This document shows, piece by piece, positions 1 through 6,235 of a DNA stretch of 6,235 nt (position 1 is its first letter; each line of letters opens with the position of its first letter). Origin of the DNA: Bacteroidales bacterium (lineage in GTDB: Bacteria > Bacteroidota > Bacteroidia > Bacteroidales > 4484-276); the NCBI GenBank assembly GCA_029939965.1, contig JAOZRY010000196.1, positions 1-6,235 of the forward strand. Direction: 5' to 3'. Position numbers and translations under genes: made by a program. The notes beneath the pieces are model-generated. The model had not been told where the DNA came from and did not search any database. It was given only the letters and a program-made list of their open reading frames with translations.

Positions 1-118
1 TTACTATTTGACAATAATATTATTTTTTCTGATAAAGATTAATAACCAATCTTATTCAATCTACTTTCCGGCTTGTTGGATTAAGGAGGTGTTCATAATG
101 TCCGATTTCTGGCACACA

Positions 119-913
119 CTAATTAGAATATGTATGAACGCTGTTTACTGCTGAGGGTAAATAATTTACTCCAAACCAACTTATTAAAAGAACAACAAAA
201 GCTATGGCCAAAATCCATAAAGCCTGTTTGGGTTTAATAGAGTTTTTGACCCGGGCATGGATATATATTAAATAAACTGACCATGTTAAAAATGCCCATG
301 TTTCTTTTGGATCCCAGGTCCAATAATGCCCCCATGCCTCCTTGGCCCAAAGTGCTCCGAATAAAAGCCCCATGGTGAGGAATGAAAAACCGAGATAAAC
401 CAAGTTATCAGCAAGTTGAAATGCTGACCGGATAGTTTTTTTCTTTATATGGTGATCGAACAATTGTTTGGCTGCTACTAAACTCGAAGCTCCAAGCAAG
501 GCATAGGCAACAATATAAACAATAACATGCGGAACAAACCACGGACTATTAAGAGCCGGCATTAGGGTTTTGCTAAAGTTTTCGGGGAAATAAATATTAA
601 GAACCAAAAAAAGTGCTGACATAAAAAAACTGAAAACTACAAACCAATAATATTTCCAACGTATAAAAAAAACAAGTCCGACTATTGCCAAAAACAAACT
701 ATACCAAAGCCGTGTTTCGCCTAAAGTTCTTAGAGGAGGTCTTTCGAGTTTAATCCATAAATTAACAATAAATAGCGTCAGGATAACTATGCCAACGGTT
801 AGCAGGATCATTCCTGAAGTTTTTTTGGTTTTGATAAAACCCATTATTGCTATTCCGGCAACCCACAGTATTAAAACAATTATCGCATAAAGCGGAAAAT
901 TTAACCAAACCAT
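119..913 (-). CDS. ccsA: CcsA-family System II cytochrome c heme lyase subunit (WWD-domain protein)
   Basis: This 264-residue polytopic inner-membrane protein is the heme-handling half of a CcsB-CcsA synthetase, which carries heme across the membrane and joins it to CxxCH motifs of apocytochromes. About eight hydrophobic segments are visible (near residues 5-26, 34-53, 68-84, 88-108, 126-147, 170-190, 205-219, 231-248). The diagnostic tryptophan-rich WWD motif WGHYWTWDPKETW spans residues 194-206. Three histidines sit where the family needs heme ligands: H129 before the WWD motif (P-His1), H219 in the next membrane segment (TM-His2) and H260 near the C-terminus (P-His2). Their spacing agrees with that known for Helicobacter CcsBA. 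The start is 2 bases after the ccsB stop, so the two genes are surely cotranscribed. No Shine-Dalgarno sequence is visible. The protein ends only four residues after H260 and looks complete. In many Bacteroidota and epsilonproteobacteria CcsA is fused to CcsB; here it is separate. Confidence 0.93.
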   Translation of the reverse strand: MVWLNFPLYAIIVLILWVAGIAIMGFIKTKKTSGMILLTVGIVILTLFIVNLWIKLERPPLRTLGETRLWYSLFLAIVGLVFFIRWKYYWFVVFSFFMSALFLVLNIYFPENFSKTLMPALNSPWFVPHVIVYIVAYALLGASSLVAAKQLFDHHIKKKTIRSAFQLADNLVYLGFSFLTMGLLFGALWAKEAWGHYWTWDPKETWAFLTWSVYLIYIHARVKNSIKPKQALWILAIAFVVLLISWFGVNYLPSAVNSVHTYSN

Positions 914-915
914 AA

Positions 916-2160
916 TTATTTTGATTTTTCAGTTTTGTTTTTCGATCCTACCCAAAATAAGAATAAAGCTCCGGCCAGCATTAAAAAAACGCCGGTATAA
1001 ACAACCGGAAGCCAGGGGTCGCGTATAAGTTCAATTACTGATACATCAGACCATCTGCCCAATTCGGAATCATAATTTAACTGATAAATTTTCCAGCCAT
1101 TGGTTTTAAAAGGTTTATTAACCTGCAGGTTAATTTCCTGATGATTTCCGTTTTTCTGTATTACATCAATATTTGAAGTAAACTCTTTGGGTTCGGGAAA
1201 TAACATTATTAATGAGTAATCATCATCAAGTTTTAACGACTGATATTGCTTATTAAAACTTCCACAAGTAACCCATCCACGAACTATCGCACCATTTTTA
1301 TCGGTTGCCTTTATCAAAACCGAAGGGACAGCTCCGCGTTCATTGTGAAAATAGTAATTATCGCCGGCTCGTGCCGATGAATATATATAATCTTCGATTA
1401 TAATTTGCCAATCGAACAAAATTGCGGATACTGCTGAATCGACAAGTATCATATTTTTACCTTTACCTTGACGCAACTTGCCACTTTTGTTATTTACAAC
1501 AGCAAGTTTAGGGTTGTACTCTTCAAGAATAAAGTCGTTAAGTTTTATTGCAAATGGCATTTCATGTAAGCTTTTAGTAGCATTATCGTAAGCCACATTG
1601 CTTATTTCTCCTTCGGGAATTTCCATTTGCAAACGCAGCAACTGACTGCTACCGAAGTTTGCAGCAAAAAGCACAATCCAAAGCCCGAGATGACTAACTA
1701 TATATCCGGCTTTTTGCCACTTGAATTTATTTAGGGTTTTAATTATGACCATCCCTAAACTTAGCAGCAAAAACATATTTGCAAACAGGTAAGGCCATGA
1801 ACTTACAACATGCGATAAGCCAAGTTTTTTGATAAGTGTGGGGGCATTGTCGTCAAATTGTAAAGTAATGCCCATTAATAGGGAAACCAGTAGAAGCAAG
1901 CCTATCGAACATATTGCAGCGGGAATATTCTCAAGCCACTGTTTTATTGCCCATTGCTTTCCAAAAACCGATATTGCGATTATTAATAAAATAAAGCCAC
2001 CACCAAAATACAGGTTGTTAGGATAGTTAATAAGGTGTACAACACCACTTCCATTGCTTGAGTACTCCAGAGCAAAGCCTAACATCAACAATGTTAACGA
2101 TATTATTATGCCCTCTTTGTACTTCCAGGGTTTTTCCCATACAAGTCTGTTCTTATTCAT
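916..2160 (-). CDS. ccsB: CcsB/ResB-family cytochrome c biogenesis protein
   Basis: This 414-residue membrane protein is the apocytochrome-binding partner of CcsA. Five hydrophobic segments lie in the first 170 residues (near 16-32, 50-67, 82-99, 121-140, 152-170). A large extracytoplasmic domain follows (about 171-380), then a last membrane helix (about 384-404) and a short lysine-rich tail. ResB hallmarks are SHLGLWIVLFAANFGSS (156-172), then RLQMEIPEGE (176-185), GWKIYQLNYD (355-364) and DPWLPVVYTG (381-390) leading into the final helix. H157 is the likely TM-His1 heme ligand, inferred from the family's conserved His-rich helix. The region before that helix is longer than usual, with four rather than about two membrane segments. 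The gene starts 25 bases after a strong hairpin that follows nrfA, and its stop is 2 bases before the ccsA start. ResB and Ccs1 are other names for this family. Its place after nrfHA suggests a role in maturing those cytochromes, in the manner of a split NrfI; that role is inferred. Confidence 0.9.
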   Translation of the reverse strand: MNKNRLVWEKPWKYKEGIIISLTLLMLGFALEYSSNGSGVVHLINYPNNLYFGGGFILLIIAISVFGKQWAIKQWLENIPAAICSIGLLLLVSLLMGITLQFDDNAPTLIKKLGLSHVVSSWPYLFANMFLLLSLGMVIIKTLNKFKWQKAGYIVSHLGLWIVLFAANFGSSQLLRLQMEIPEGEISNVAYDNATKSLHEMPFAIKLNDFILEEYNPKLAVVNNKSGKLRQGKGKNMILVDSAVSAILFDWQIIIEDYIYSSARAGDNYYFHNERGAVPSVLIKATDKNGAIVRGWVTCGSFNKQYQSLKLDDDYSLIMLFPEPKEFTSNIDVIQKNGNHQEINLQVNKPFKTNGWKIYQLNYDSELGRWSDVSVIELIRDPWLPVVYTGVFLMLAGALFLFWVGSKNKTEKSK

Positions 2161-2185
2161 ACTACCTATTTACAATAATAAGAAC

Positions 2186-2223
2186 AAAAGGCTGTCCTAT
2201 TATAATAATCAGGACAGCCTTTT
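2186..2223 (-). terminator. Strong hairpin terminator between nrfA and ccsB
   Basis: Two perfectly complementary 13-base arms, AAAAGGCTGTCCT (2186-2198) and AGGACAGCCTTTT (2211-2223), flank a 12-base AT-rich loop. On the minus strand the hairpin begins 21 bases after the nrfA stop codon. It ends in TTTT followed by the T-rich stretch GTTCTT, as expected of a Rho-independent terminator. A-tracts on both outer flanks would let it act in the other direction too, but less well. Only 25 bases separate it from the ccsB start codon, so it probably works as a partial terminator inside the operon rather than as its end. Confidence 0.85.
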
Positions 2224-2244
2224 GCAACTTAGTTAAATTAATAT

Positions 2245-3756
2245 TTATTCATTAGTATAAATGATCGGCATTTTAGATTCTCTTTCTTCAGCTTTTTTAT
2301 TCCATTGAGGAACAAGGTCTTTGAGGAATCTTTGTTTTTCATTATTCAGCTTATCCATAGGAAGTCCGATAAACTCCTGTGCTTTTGCTTTTGTAGTAAT
2401 ATCAGGATAAGGAACTTCACCTTTATAACCAAGGTTTAGGAGCAAACGTGCAAGTTTAATTCTACCTTCTTGTGCAACGTCAATACCAGTGCCTATTACA
2501 CGCGATATTTCAACTGGTGAATGGAATGAACCTCCATGACCACTTGCTGCATAATCCCAACGCCATTGTGCATGTCGAATATCCATAAGGATATCTTTCA
2601 TTTGTGCATCGGTAGCACCTAATTCCCAGGCTGTTTTTGCTTCAACGTGAGCCCTTACAACTAATTCTTCAAGTTTATCCCTGTTTTGGATAATCATATC
2701 CTGACGTGTATAAACATCCTTTAACAACTGCTCAGTTTCTTCTCTATGGCATACCATGCATGAGTTTTCGATATTATTAAGAGGTGATTGAACATGATGG
2801 TCGGTATATTTTTTGCCACCTTCGCTCATATACGGCATGTGACAATCGGCACATGAAACGCCTCTTTCGGCATGAATACCTGTAAGATAAACTTCGTAAC
2901 CTGTATGCTGTGATTTAAGCATGGGGGCTTTACTTAGTTTGTGAGTCCAGTCTTTAAAGTTTCTGGCATCGTAATATTCTTCCATATCTTCTACTGATGT
3001 TCCATTGTCCCAGGGGAATGTTAAATATGCTGAACCTTCGGCACCCGGACGTTTTTTATCAAAATAGTATTCAACATGACACTGGGCGCAAACCAATGAG
3101 CGCATTTCCTGATGAGTTGCGTCATTTATATCTTTTCCCTGTCGTTCAAAAGCCTGAACAAGAGCAGGTCTTGAAATCTGAAGATCCATAGTTTCGTTAT
3201 TGTGGCAATCGGCACAACCAATCGGGTTTACAATTTCTGAACCCAAACGAGCCCATTTGCCGGTGTAATACTCAGTAACGCCACCTTCATTCATAACTCT
3301 CGGAACATCCGGGCCTTTACAAGTCCAGCATGTTGTTGGCATCGGGCCGGTTTTACTATCAACAGGGCCTCCGGTTCTCAACGTATTTCGTAAATCCTCA
3401 ATAGCATGTGTATGCCCCCTGCCTTGATTGTAATCTTTGGCAAATCCATATCCTGCCCATAATACAACTAATCGCGGGTCAACTTCAAGCATATCAATCA
3501 TGGCGTTGCCATTGTATTTCGACTTAAAATCGCCATCGTTATTTTTCACATACGATTCGTACTGAGTTGGGTAATTCAGTCCCCAAACTTCGTTGCGCGG
3601 TTCCCAATCGGCTATTATTACTTCGGGTTTGCAACTTGTAACTTCTTCGGCTCTACGCTCGGTAATTGAAGATGCTAATAAGCCTAGCATAAAAACTACT
3701 ACAATAGTTGCCAAAAATAGTATCCAGTTAACTACAGGTTTTCTCTCTTTACTCAT
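2245..3756 (-). CDS. nrfA: Ammonia-forming cytochrome c nitrite reductase, catalytic pentaheme subunit
   Basis: NrfA reduces nitrite to ammonium with six electrons in the periplasm, using electrons from NrfH. The 503-residue protein has the family's five heme sites: the catalytic CWTCK (143-147, with lysine K147 as heme ligand), then CADCH (181-185), CAQCH (223-227), CADCH (302-306) and CMVCH (333-337). Active-site residues are recognisable: R127 lies 20 residues before K147 as in Wolinella NrfA, Y230 follows E229 in VEYYF, and KSQH (281-284) supplies calcium ligands K281 and Q283 plus catalytic H284. Likely distal heme ligands are H295, H320 or H321, and H412 in FHSP. Residues 9-29 form one hydrophobic segment, either a signal peptide or an uncleaved anchor; no clear AxA site or lipobox is seen. 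The start is 28 bases after nrfH, behind an A/T-only leader with no Shine-Dalgarno. Length and motifs are complete, so it should be active. Confidence 0.98.
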   Translation of the reverse strand: MSKERKPVVNWILFLATIVVVFMLGLLASSITERRAEEVTSCKPEVIIADWEPRNEVWGLNYPTQYESYVKNNDGDFKSKYNGNAMIDMLEVDPRLVVLWAGYGFAKDYNQGRGHTHAIEDLRNTLRTGGPVDSKTGPMPTTCWTCKGPDVPRVMNEGGVTEYYTGKWARLGSEIVNPIGCADCHNNETMDLQISRPALVQAFERQGKDINDATHQEMRSLVCAQCHVEYYFDKKRPGAEGSAYLTFPWDNGTSVEDMEEYYDARNFKDWTHKLSKAPMLKSQHTGYEVYLTGIHAERGVSCADCHMPYMSEGGKKYTDHHVQSPLNNIENSCMVCHREETEQLLKDVYTRQDMIIQNRDKLEELVVRAHVEAKTAWELGATDAQMKDILMDIRHAQWRWDYAASGHGGSFHSPVEISRVIGTGIDVAQEGRIKLARLLLNLGYKGEVPYPDITTKAKAQEFIGLPMDKLNNEKQRFLKDLVPQWNKKAEERESKMPIIYTNE

Positions 3757-3784
3757 GATTTTATTATTTTTAATTATTTATTTA

Positions 3785-4366
3785 TTATTCTGTTAATTTG
3801 TTAATCCAATCCGGAACCGGTTTTTTTACATTTGGAAGAATAGAATTAGATGCTGATGATAAACTGTTGAACCTGCCATGCGGAACTTGTCGGTGACACT
3901 CCCAGCAGTTTCTGCCATCGGTACGATAACAATCAAAACTTTTTGTCTTGGTAAGCATTTTATTATCAGTAATTAGTTCGTTGTGGCAGCGAATACAATT
4001 GTCTTGTACAACTTCGCTTCCCTCTTCTTTTATAATTATTACCTGAGGCTCCTGACGCAGTGTAAACATGGTAGCATGTCTCAGCCCGTCTTTTGCCTTA
4101 AAAAAGTACTTGTTTAAAGTGCTGTTTTGAGGAACATGACAATCGTTGCATGTGGCATTTTCGCGGTGCGAACTATGAAACCAACTTGCGTATTGAGTGT
4201 TCATTACATGACAATTGATGCATGTTTTAGGGTCGTCTGACATATACGACACTGCATTGGAAATGTAAAAAATATATACTAACAAACCAAATAACAAACC
4301 ACTAACAATAGCTACTGATAATTGCCATTTCTTTGGTGGTATTATTGTTTTTAAAATTTTTGACAT
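3785..4366 (-). CDS. nrfH: Cytochrome c nitrite reductase small subunit, tetraheme menaquinol dehydrogenase
   Basis: NrfH belongs to the NapC/NirT family. It anchors NrfA at the membrane, oxidises menaquinol and passes the electrons to NrfA. The 193-residue protein has a short basic N-terminus, one membrane helix (about 15-36) and four heme motifs: CINCH (49-53), CNDCH (73-77), CIRCH (124-128) and CWECH (154-158). M55 in CINCHVM fits the unusual methionine ligand of heme 1 known from Desulfovibrio NrfH. K86 and D93, spaced by seven residues, match in spacing the quinol-site lysine and aspartate of that protein; this assignment is tentative. Other probable ligand histidines are H64 or H67, H97 and H163. 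The tail VPHGRFNSL and the roughly 30 residues after it make the protein longer than the 159-residue Desulfovibrio form. One extra cysteine, C146, lies outside the heme motifs. The gene sits 22 bases after the porin gene and 28 bases before nrfA, consistent with one transcript. Confidence 0.97.
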   Translation of the reverse strand: MSKILKTIIPPKKWQLSVAIVSGLLFGLLVYIFYISNAVSYMSDDPKTCINCHVMNTQYASWFHSSHRENATCNDCHVPQNSTLNKYFFKAKDGLRHATMFTLRQEPQVIIIKEEGSEVVQDNCIRCHNELITDNKMLTKTKSFDCYRTDGRNCWECHRQVPHGRFNSLSSASNSILPNVKKPVPDWINKLTE

Positions 4367-4388
4367 ACCTTAATAATTATTGGAATAT

Positions 4389-5678
4389 TTATTTCGACTC
4401 AAAAAATACAGGCTTGAAGGTGAGCATCACCCAAGCCCAATTGTTGGTATTTTCGTAGTTGCCACCTTTTAAAACCTGCATAGTTTCGGTAGCAAACATT
4501 TGTGAATAACCTGCCTGAAGGTTTACTTCTTTTGAAACGGCATAACCAAATACCAGATCAACCTCAGTACCCAAACCATTGCTGTAATCTTTCCATTCGG
4601 TTCCGTTATGAACCGATATTGTTGCAGCAGTGCTTAAAATGTGAGGTATCAGAGCAACAGAAAACTTATCCTTTTTGTACTTGAGTGGGATAAAAATATC
4701 CATAAGTCCAACATTGCCTCCATGGTTTCCAACATAGAAATAATCCATCCAACCATTAAATTTGTGATTTGTGCCATAAAATGGTGTGAATGATTTGTTG
4801 TCGCCACCCTCGGCTTTTTCTTTTGAATCAGTTCCTGACAGATATTCAACACCTGCACCTACACTAAAATTATCGGTAATTTTGTAACCTGCGGCAACAG
4901 AAAAATACATAGCAGCCAATGTATTATTATTACCATCTTTTCCTCCCTGATAGTAGAATGCGGCATTACCAGATAGGGCACCACCTTTATAAGTAAATCT
5001 TGGGCCAATTGTTTGACTGAAGGCTACTTTTTGGGATGAATCAGCATTATCCATGTAGGTGAGACCATTATTCAATGCCAAAAAACTTATCCCGATTTTG
5101 TCAAAAGAACCATGATACCAGACATACTGGAACGTTTTGTAACTATTTAAATCATAATCTGTTTTATACAATGTTTCGCCAACTGCATTGTAAGCAAGTC
5201 CTACATCAATTTTGTGATTGGTGGCGGGTTTAAACTTTAGAAGTGCAGCATCATGGCTACGTGCCTGCTGCGCCCAACCAACGCTACCGAAGATACGCTG
5301 ATCATCGTAAACGATTTCCTGACGACCAACTTTGATCGAAAATTTATCGCTAATAATTGCTTCTCCCCATGCCTGATGGATTGAGGGTCCGTAAACGTCA
5401 TTTTTATTTAATTGCTTTACATCACCCCAAACCCTAACATCCTGGATGCTAAGGAAAAATTTGTAATTGGAATTGCCATAAAAAGCATTTAAACGGGTGC
5501 GTTGCGAAATGAAGTTAGCTGCCTTAATATCGTCAGGAATTAAGGTTTTGTAACCGTGACGCATTTCGTAACGTGGGCGTAGTTCACCGGAAATTTTCAC
5601 TTCCTGAGCTGTGGTAGTGCCAATTGAAAACCACAGTGATAACATGATAATTGTAATTAAGTAAATCGCTCTTTTCAT
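4389..5678 (-). CDS. Outer-membrane beta-barrel porin, alginate-export-like family
   Basis: This 429-residue protein has a clear Sec signal peptide: a basic start (MKR), a hydrophobic core at 4-20 and probable cleavage after TTA24. The remainder is rich in alternating aromatic and polar strands typical of an outer-membrane barrel. It resembles the alginate export (AlgE-like) porins by GELRPRYEMRHGYK (31-44), SQRTRLNAFY (58-67), QDVRVWGD (79-86) and GRQEIVYDDQRIFG (118-131) followed by a W...RSHDAALLKF segment. It ends in an aromatic strand (WAWVMLTFKPVFF) plus three residues. The family name does not imply alginate transport: no polysaccharide genes are present. It is the first gene of the nrf operon, 22 bases before nrfH, so I infer that it lets nitrite or another small anion or solute into the periplasm. 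The start is supported by the signal peptide; the leader is A/T-rich without a Shine-Dalgarno. The barrel class is fairly sure, the substrate unknown. Confidence 0.85.
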   Translation of the reverse strand: MKRAIYLITIIMLSLWFSIGTTTAQEVKISGELRPRYEMRHGYKTLIPDDIKAANFISQRTRLNAFYGNSNYKFFLSIQDVRVWGDVKQLNKNDVYGPSIHQAWGEAIISDKFSIKVGRQEIVYDDQRIFGSVGWAQQARSHDAALLKFKPATNHKIDVGLAYNAVGETLYKTDYDLNSYKTFQYVWYHGSFDKIGISFLALNNGLTYMDNADSSQKVAFSQTIGPRFTYKGGALSGNAAFYYQGGKDGNNNTLAAMYFSVAAGYKITDNFSVGAGVEYLSGTDSKEKAEGGDNKSFTPFYGTNHKFNGWMDYFYVGNHGGNVGLMDIFIPLKYKKDKFSVALIPHILSTAATISVHNGTEWKDYSNGLGTEVDLVFGYAVSKEVNLQAGYSQMFATETMQVLKGGNYENTNNWAWVMLTFKPVFFESK

Positions 5679-5716
5679 AGTTAAAATATTAAATTAAGTA
5701 AAAAAATTATGGTTAG

Positions 5717-5724
5717 CAAAAATA
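5717..5724 (-). promoter_or_regulatory. Candidate Bacteroidota -7 promoter element for the porin-nrfHA operon
   Basis: The minus strand reads TATTTTTG here, an exact match to the Bacteroidota -7 consensus TAnnTTTG. It would place the transcription start near 5711 and give a leader of about 33 bases before the porin ATG. No TTG-type -33 element is visible at the usual distance upstream, which would fit a promoter that needs an activator. The region is AT-rich, so a chance match is possible. Confidence 0.45.
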
Positions 5725-5773
5725 TAATAAATCCGAATAATTGGGAGTAATACGTACTTCTTTGCTTAATTTA

Positions 5774-5784
5774 TAGAAATTCTA
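5774..5784. promoter_or_regulatory. Small palindrome upstream of the nrf promoter, possible operator
   Basis: TAGAA-A-TTCTA is a perfect 11-base inverted repeat centred at 5779. That is about 67 bases upstream of the start predicted from the -7 element, a distance at which CRP/FNR-type activators can act. The sequence does not match the classical FNR box TTGATnnnnATCAA. In AT-rich DNA such a short palindrome can arise by chance. Confidence 0.2.
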
Positions 5785-5819
5785 AATTGATTTTTAATGT
5801 GTTGTGAGAATGTGTATTA

Positions 5820-5833
5820 ATAATATGCATTAT
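5820..5833. promoter_or_regulatory. Second small palindrome upstream of the nrf promoter
   Basis: ATAAT-ATGC-ATTAT has two perfect 5-base arms around a 4-base spacer, the same geometry as FNR-type sites but with different bases. It lies about 110 bases upstream of the predicted transcription start, between the propeller remnant and the porin gene. Evidence for function is weak. Confidence 0.13.
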
Positions 5834-5836
5834 GAT

Positions 5837-6235
5837 TTATTTGAAAGGAGAATGTTTTCTTTTTGGGAGCGTCTCTTTTTGAGCTTTGTTTTTGATAAAA
5901 AGATCGGTGATTCTTTCTTCTTTAACATGCAACCGAAGCTTCAACCAAGTTTGGTCTTTTAGTTCGTACAATCCGAATTATGTTCCGGCAAAAAGGCTGC
6001 CATCTGCTGTACGGATCACCTTACTTATTTTACGATTATCTATTCCGGAAGGAAAACCCCGGTTATAATCGTGCCACACCGAAAACCCGTCAGTAACTTT
6101 CCATACACCTATATTACCATAAACAAGACTCGTATTGTCGGGCAAATTTACATTTCCACGTATAGCAGCTAAATTCCAGTTGTTGTACCGGTAAATTTGG
6201 GGGAGATATTTTCTGTTTACGTCAATCGAAGAAAA
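5837..6235 (-). pseudogene. Remnant of a two-component-regulator-type beta-propeller protein, with in-frame stop; 5' end outside the window
   Basis: Reading the minus strand from the window edge gives 85 open codons ending at a TAA (5980-5978), then 46 more codons in the same frame to a second TAA (5839-5837). The first part contains GNIGVWKVTDG (residues 40-50 of the visible part) and GFPSG...ISKVIRTADGSLFAGT (60-85). This is the pattern of Reg_prop blades (GLPSN..I..I..D..G.LWIGT..GL) found in Bacteroidota hybrid sensor and periplasmic propeller proteins. The stop falls inside the conserved GT-x-x-GL turn, and the next codons read FGLYEL...TWLKL...ERITDLFIKN, which continues the same fold. 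After that the blade pattern dissolves into a lysine-rich sequence. I read this as a gene broken by a nonsense mutation and truncated at its 3' end. A genuine but short C-terminus ending at 5978, or a sequencing error, are alternatives. No start codon, kinase or DNA-binding domain is in view. Confidence 0.6.

Noticed and set aside
35..53. Inverted repeat AAGATT-7 bases-AATCTT after ccsA, considered as the operon terminator.
   Set aside because: The stem is only six AT-rich pairs and is not followed by a T-run on the minus strand. The rest of 1-118 shows no gene in either direction.
83..154. Plus-strand mini-ORF of 18 codons (98-154) preceded by a perfect AAGGAGGT.
   Set aside because: It overlaps the 3' end of ccsA in antisense, encodes no recognisable peptide and has no promoter in view. 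Genes in this window do not use Shine-Dalgarno sequences, so the match is probably chance.
2173..2180. TATTATTG on the minus strand as a -7 element for ccsB.
   Set aside because: It matches 7 of 8 consensus positions but would put the transcript start within a few bases of the ATG, and its upstream part would lie in the terminator stem.
1829..2255. Several plus-strand open frames of 60-65 codons.
   Set aside because: They are antisense to ccsB or cross the terminator, have no conserved motifs, and are explained by the coding bias of the opposite strand.
4649..4858. Minus-strand open frame of 69 codons inside the porin gene.
   Set aside because: It is an out-of-frame overlap with the porin coding sequence, which has a signal peptide and continuous barrel pattern in its own frame.
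5852..5962. Plus-strand ORF of 36 codons after AAAGGAG.
   Set aside because: The spacing from AAAGGAG to ATG is only one base, and the frame runs antisense to the propeller remnant, whose minus-strand reading makes clear protein sense.
1..6235. Search for CRISPR arrays, tRNA or rRNA genes, insertion-sequence ends and toxin-antitoxin pairs.
   Set aside because: No repeat-spacer pattern, cloverleaf, transposase fragment or terminal inverted repeat was found by eye.

Overview
The window is AT-rich DNA that looks like a Bacteroidota chromosome, plausibly an anaerobic or microaerophilic Bacteroidales/Marinilabiliales-type organism. The reasons are A/T-rich translation starts without Shine-Dalgarno sequences, a TAnnTTTG-type promoter element, an 'alginate export'-type outer-membrane barrel, System II cytochrome c maturation genes beside nrfHA, and a remnant of a sensor beta-propeller gene. 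The taxonomic call is inference. Every supported gene is on the minus strand, so transcription runs from high to low coordinates.

In transcription order: (1) 6235-5837 is the 3' part of a two-component-regulator-type propeller gene, interrupted by an in-frame TAA and apparently decayed. (2) 5836-5679 is a 158-base AT-rich intergenic region with a good Bacteroidota -7 element and two small palindromes. (3) 5678-4389 is an outer-membrane beta-barrel porin. (4) 4366-3785 is nrfH, the tetraheme quinol dehydrogenase. (5) 3756-2245 is nrfA, the pentaheme ammonia-forming nitrite reductase with the special CxxCK heme site. (6) 2223-2186 is a strong 13-bp hairpin terminator. (7) 2160-916 is a CcsB/ResB-family protein and 913-119 is a CcsA-family protein; together they form the two halves of a System II cytochrome c heme lyase. 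(8) 118-1 has no supported gene.

The genes form one functional module for respiratory nitrite ammonification. The porin probably admits nitrite or another small solute through the outer membrane. NrfH takes electrons from menaquinol and passes them to NrfA in the periplasm, which reduces nitrite to ammonium with six electrons. CcsB and CcsA export heme and attach it to the nine heme-binding sites of NrfH and NrfA, possibly with special competence for the CxxCK site, as in the nrfHAIJ locus of Wolinella. The catalytic and heme-ligand residues I could check are all present. The most notable structural feature is the hairpin between nrfA and ccsB. It leaves only 25 bases before the ccsB start, so the maturation genes are probably expressed by leaky read-through.

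I did not find a clearly undescribed system. The window is a well-formed nrf locus with several details worth checking.
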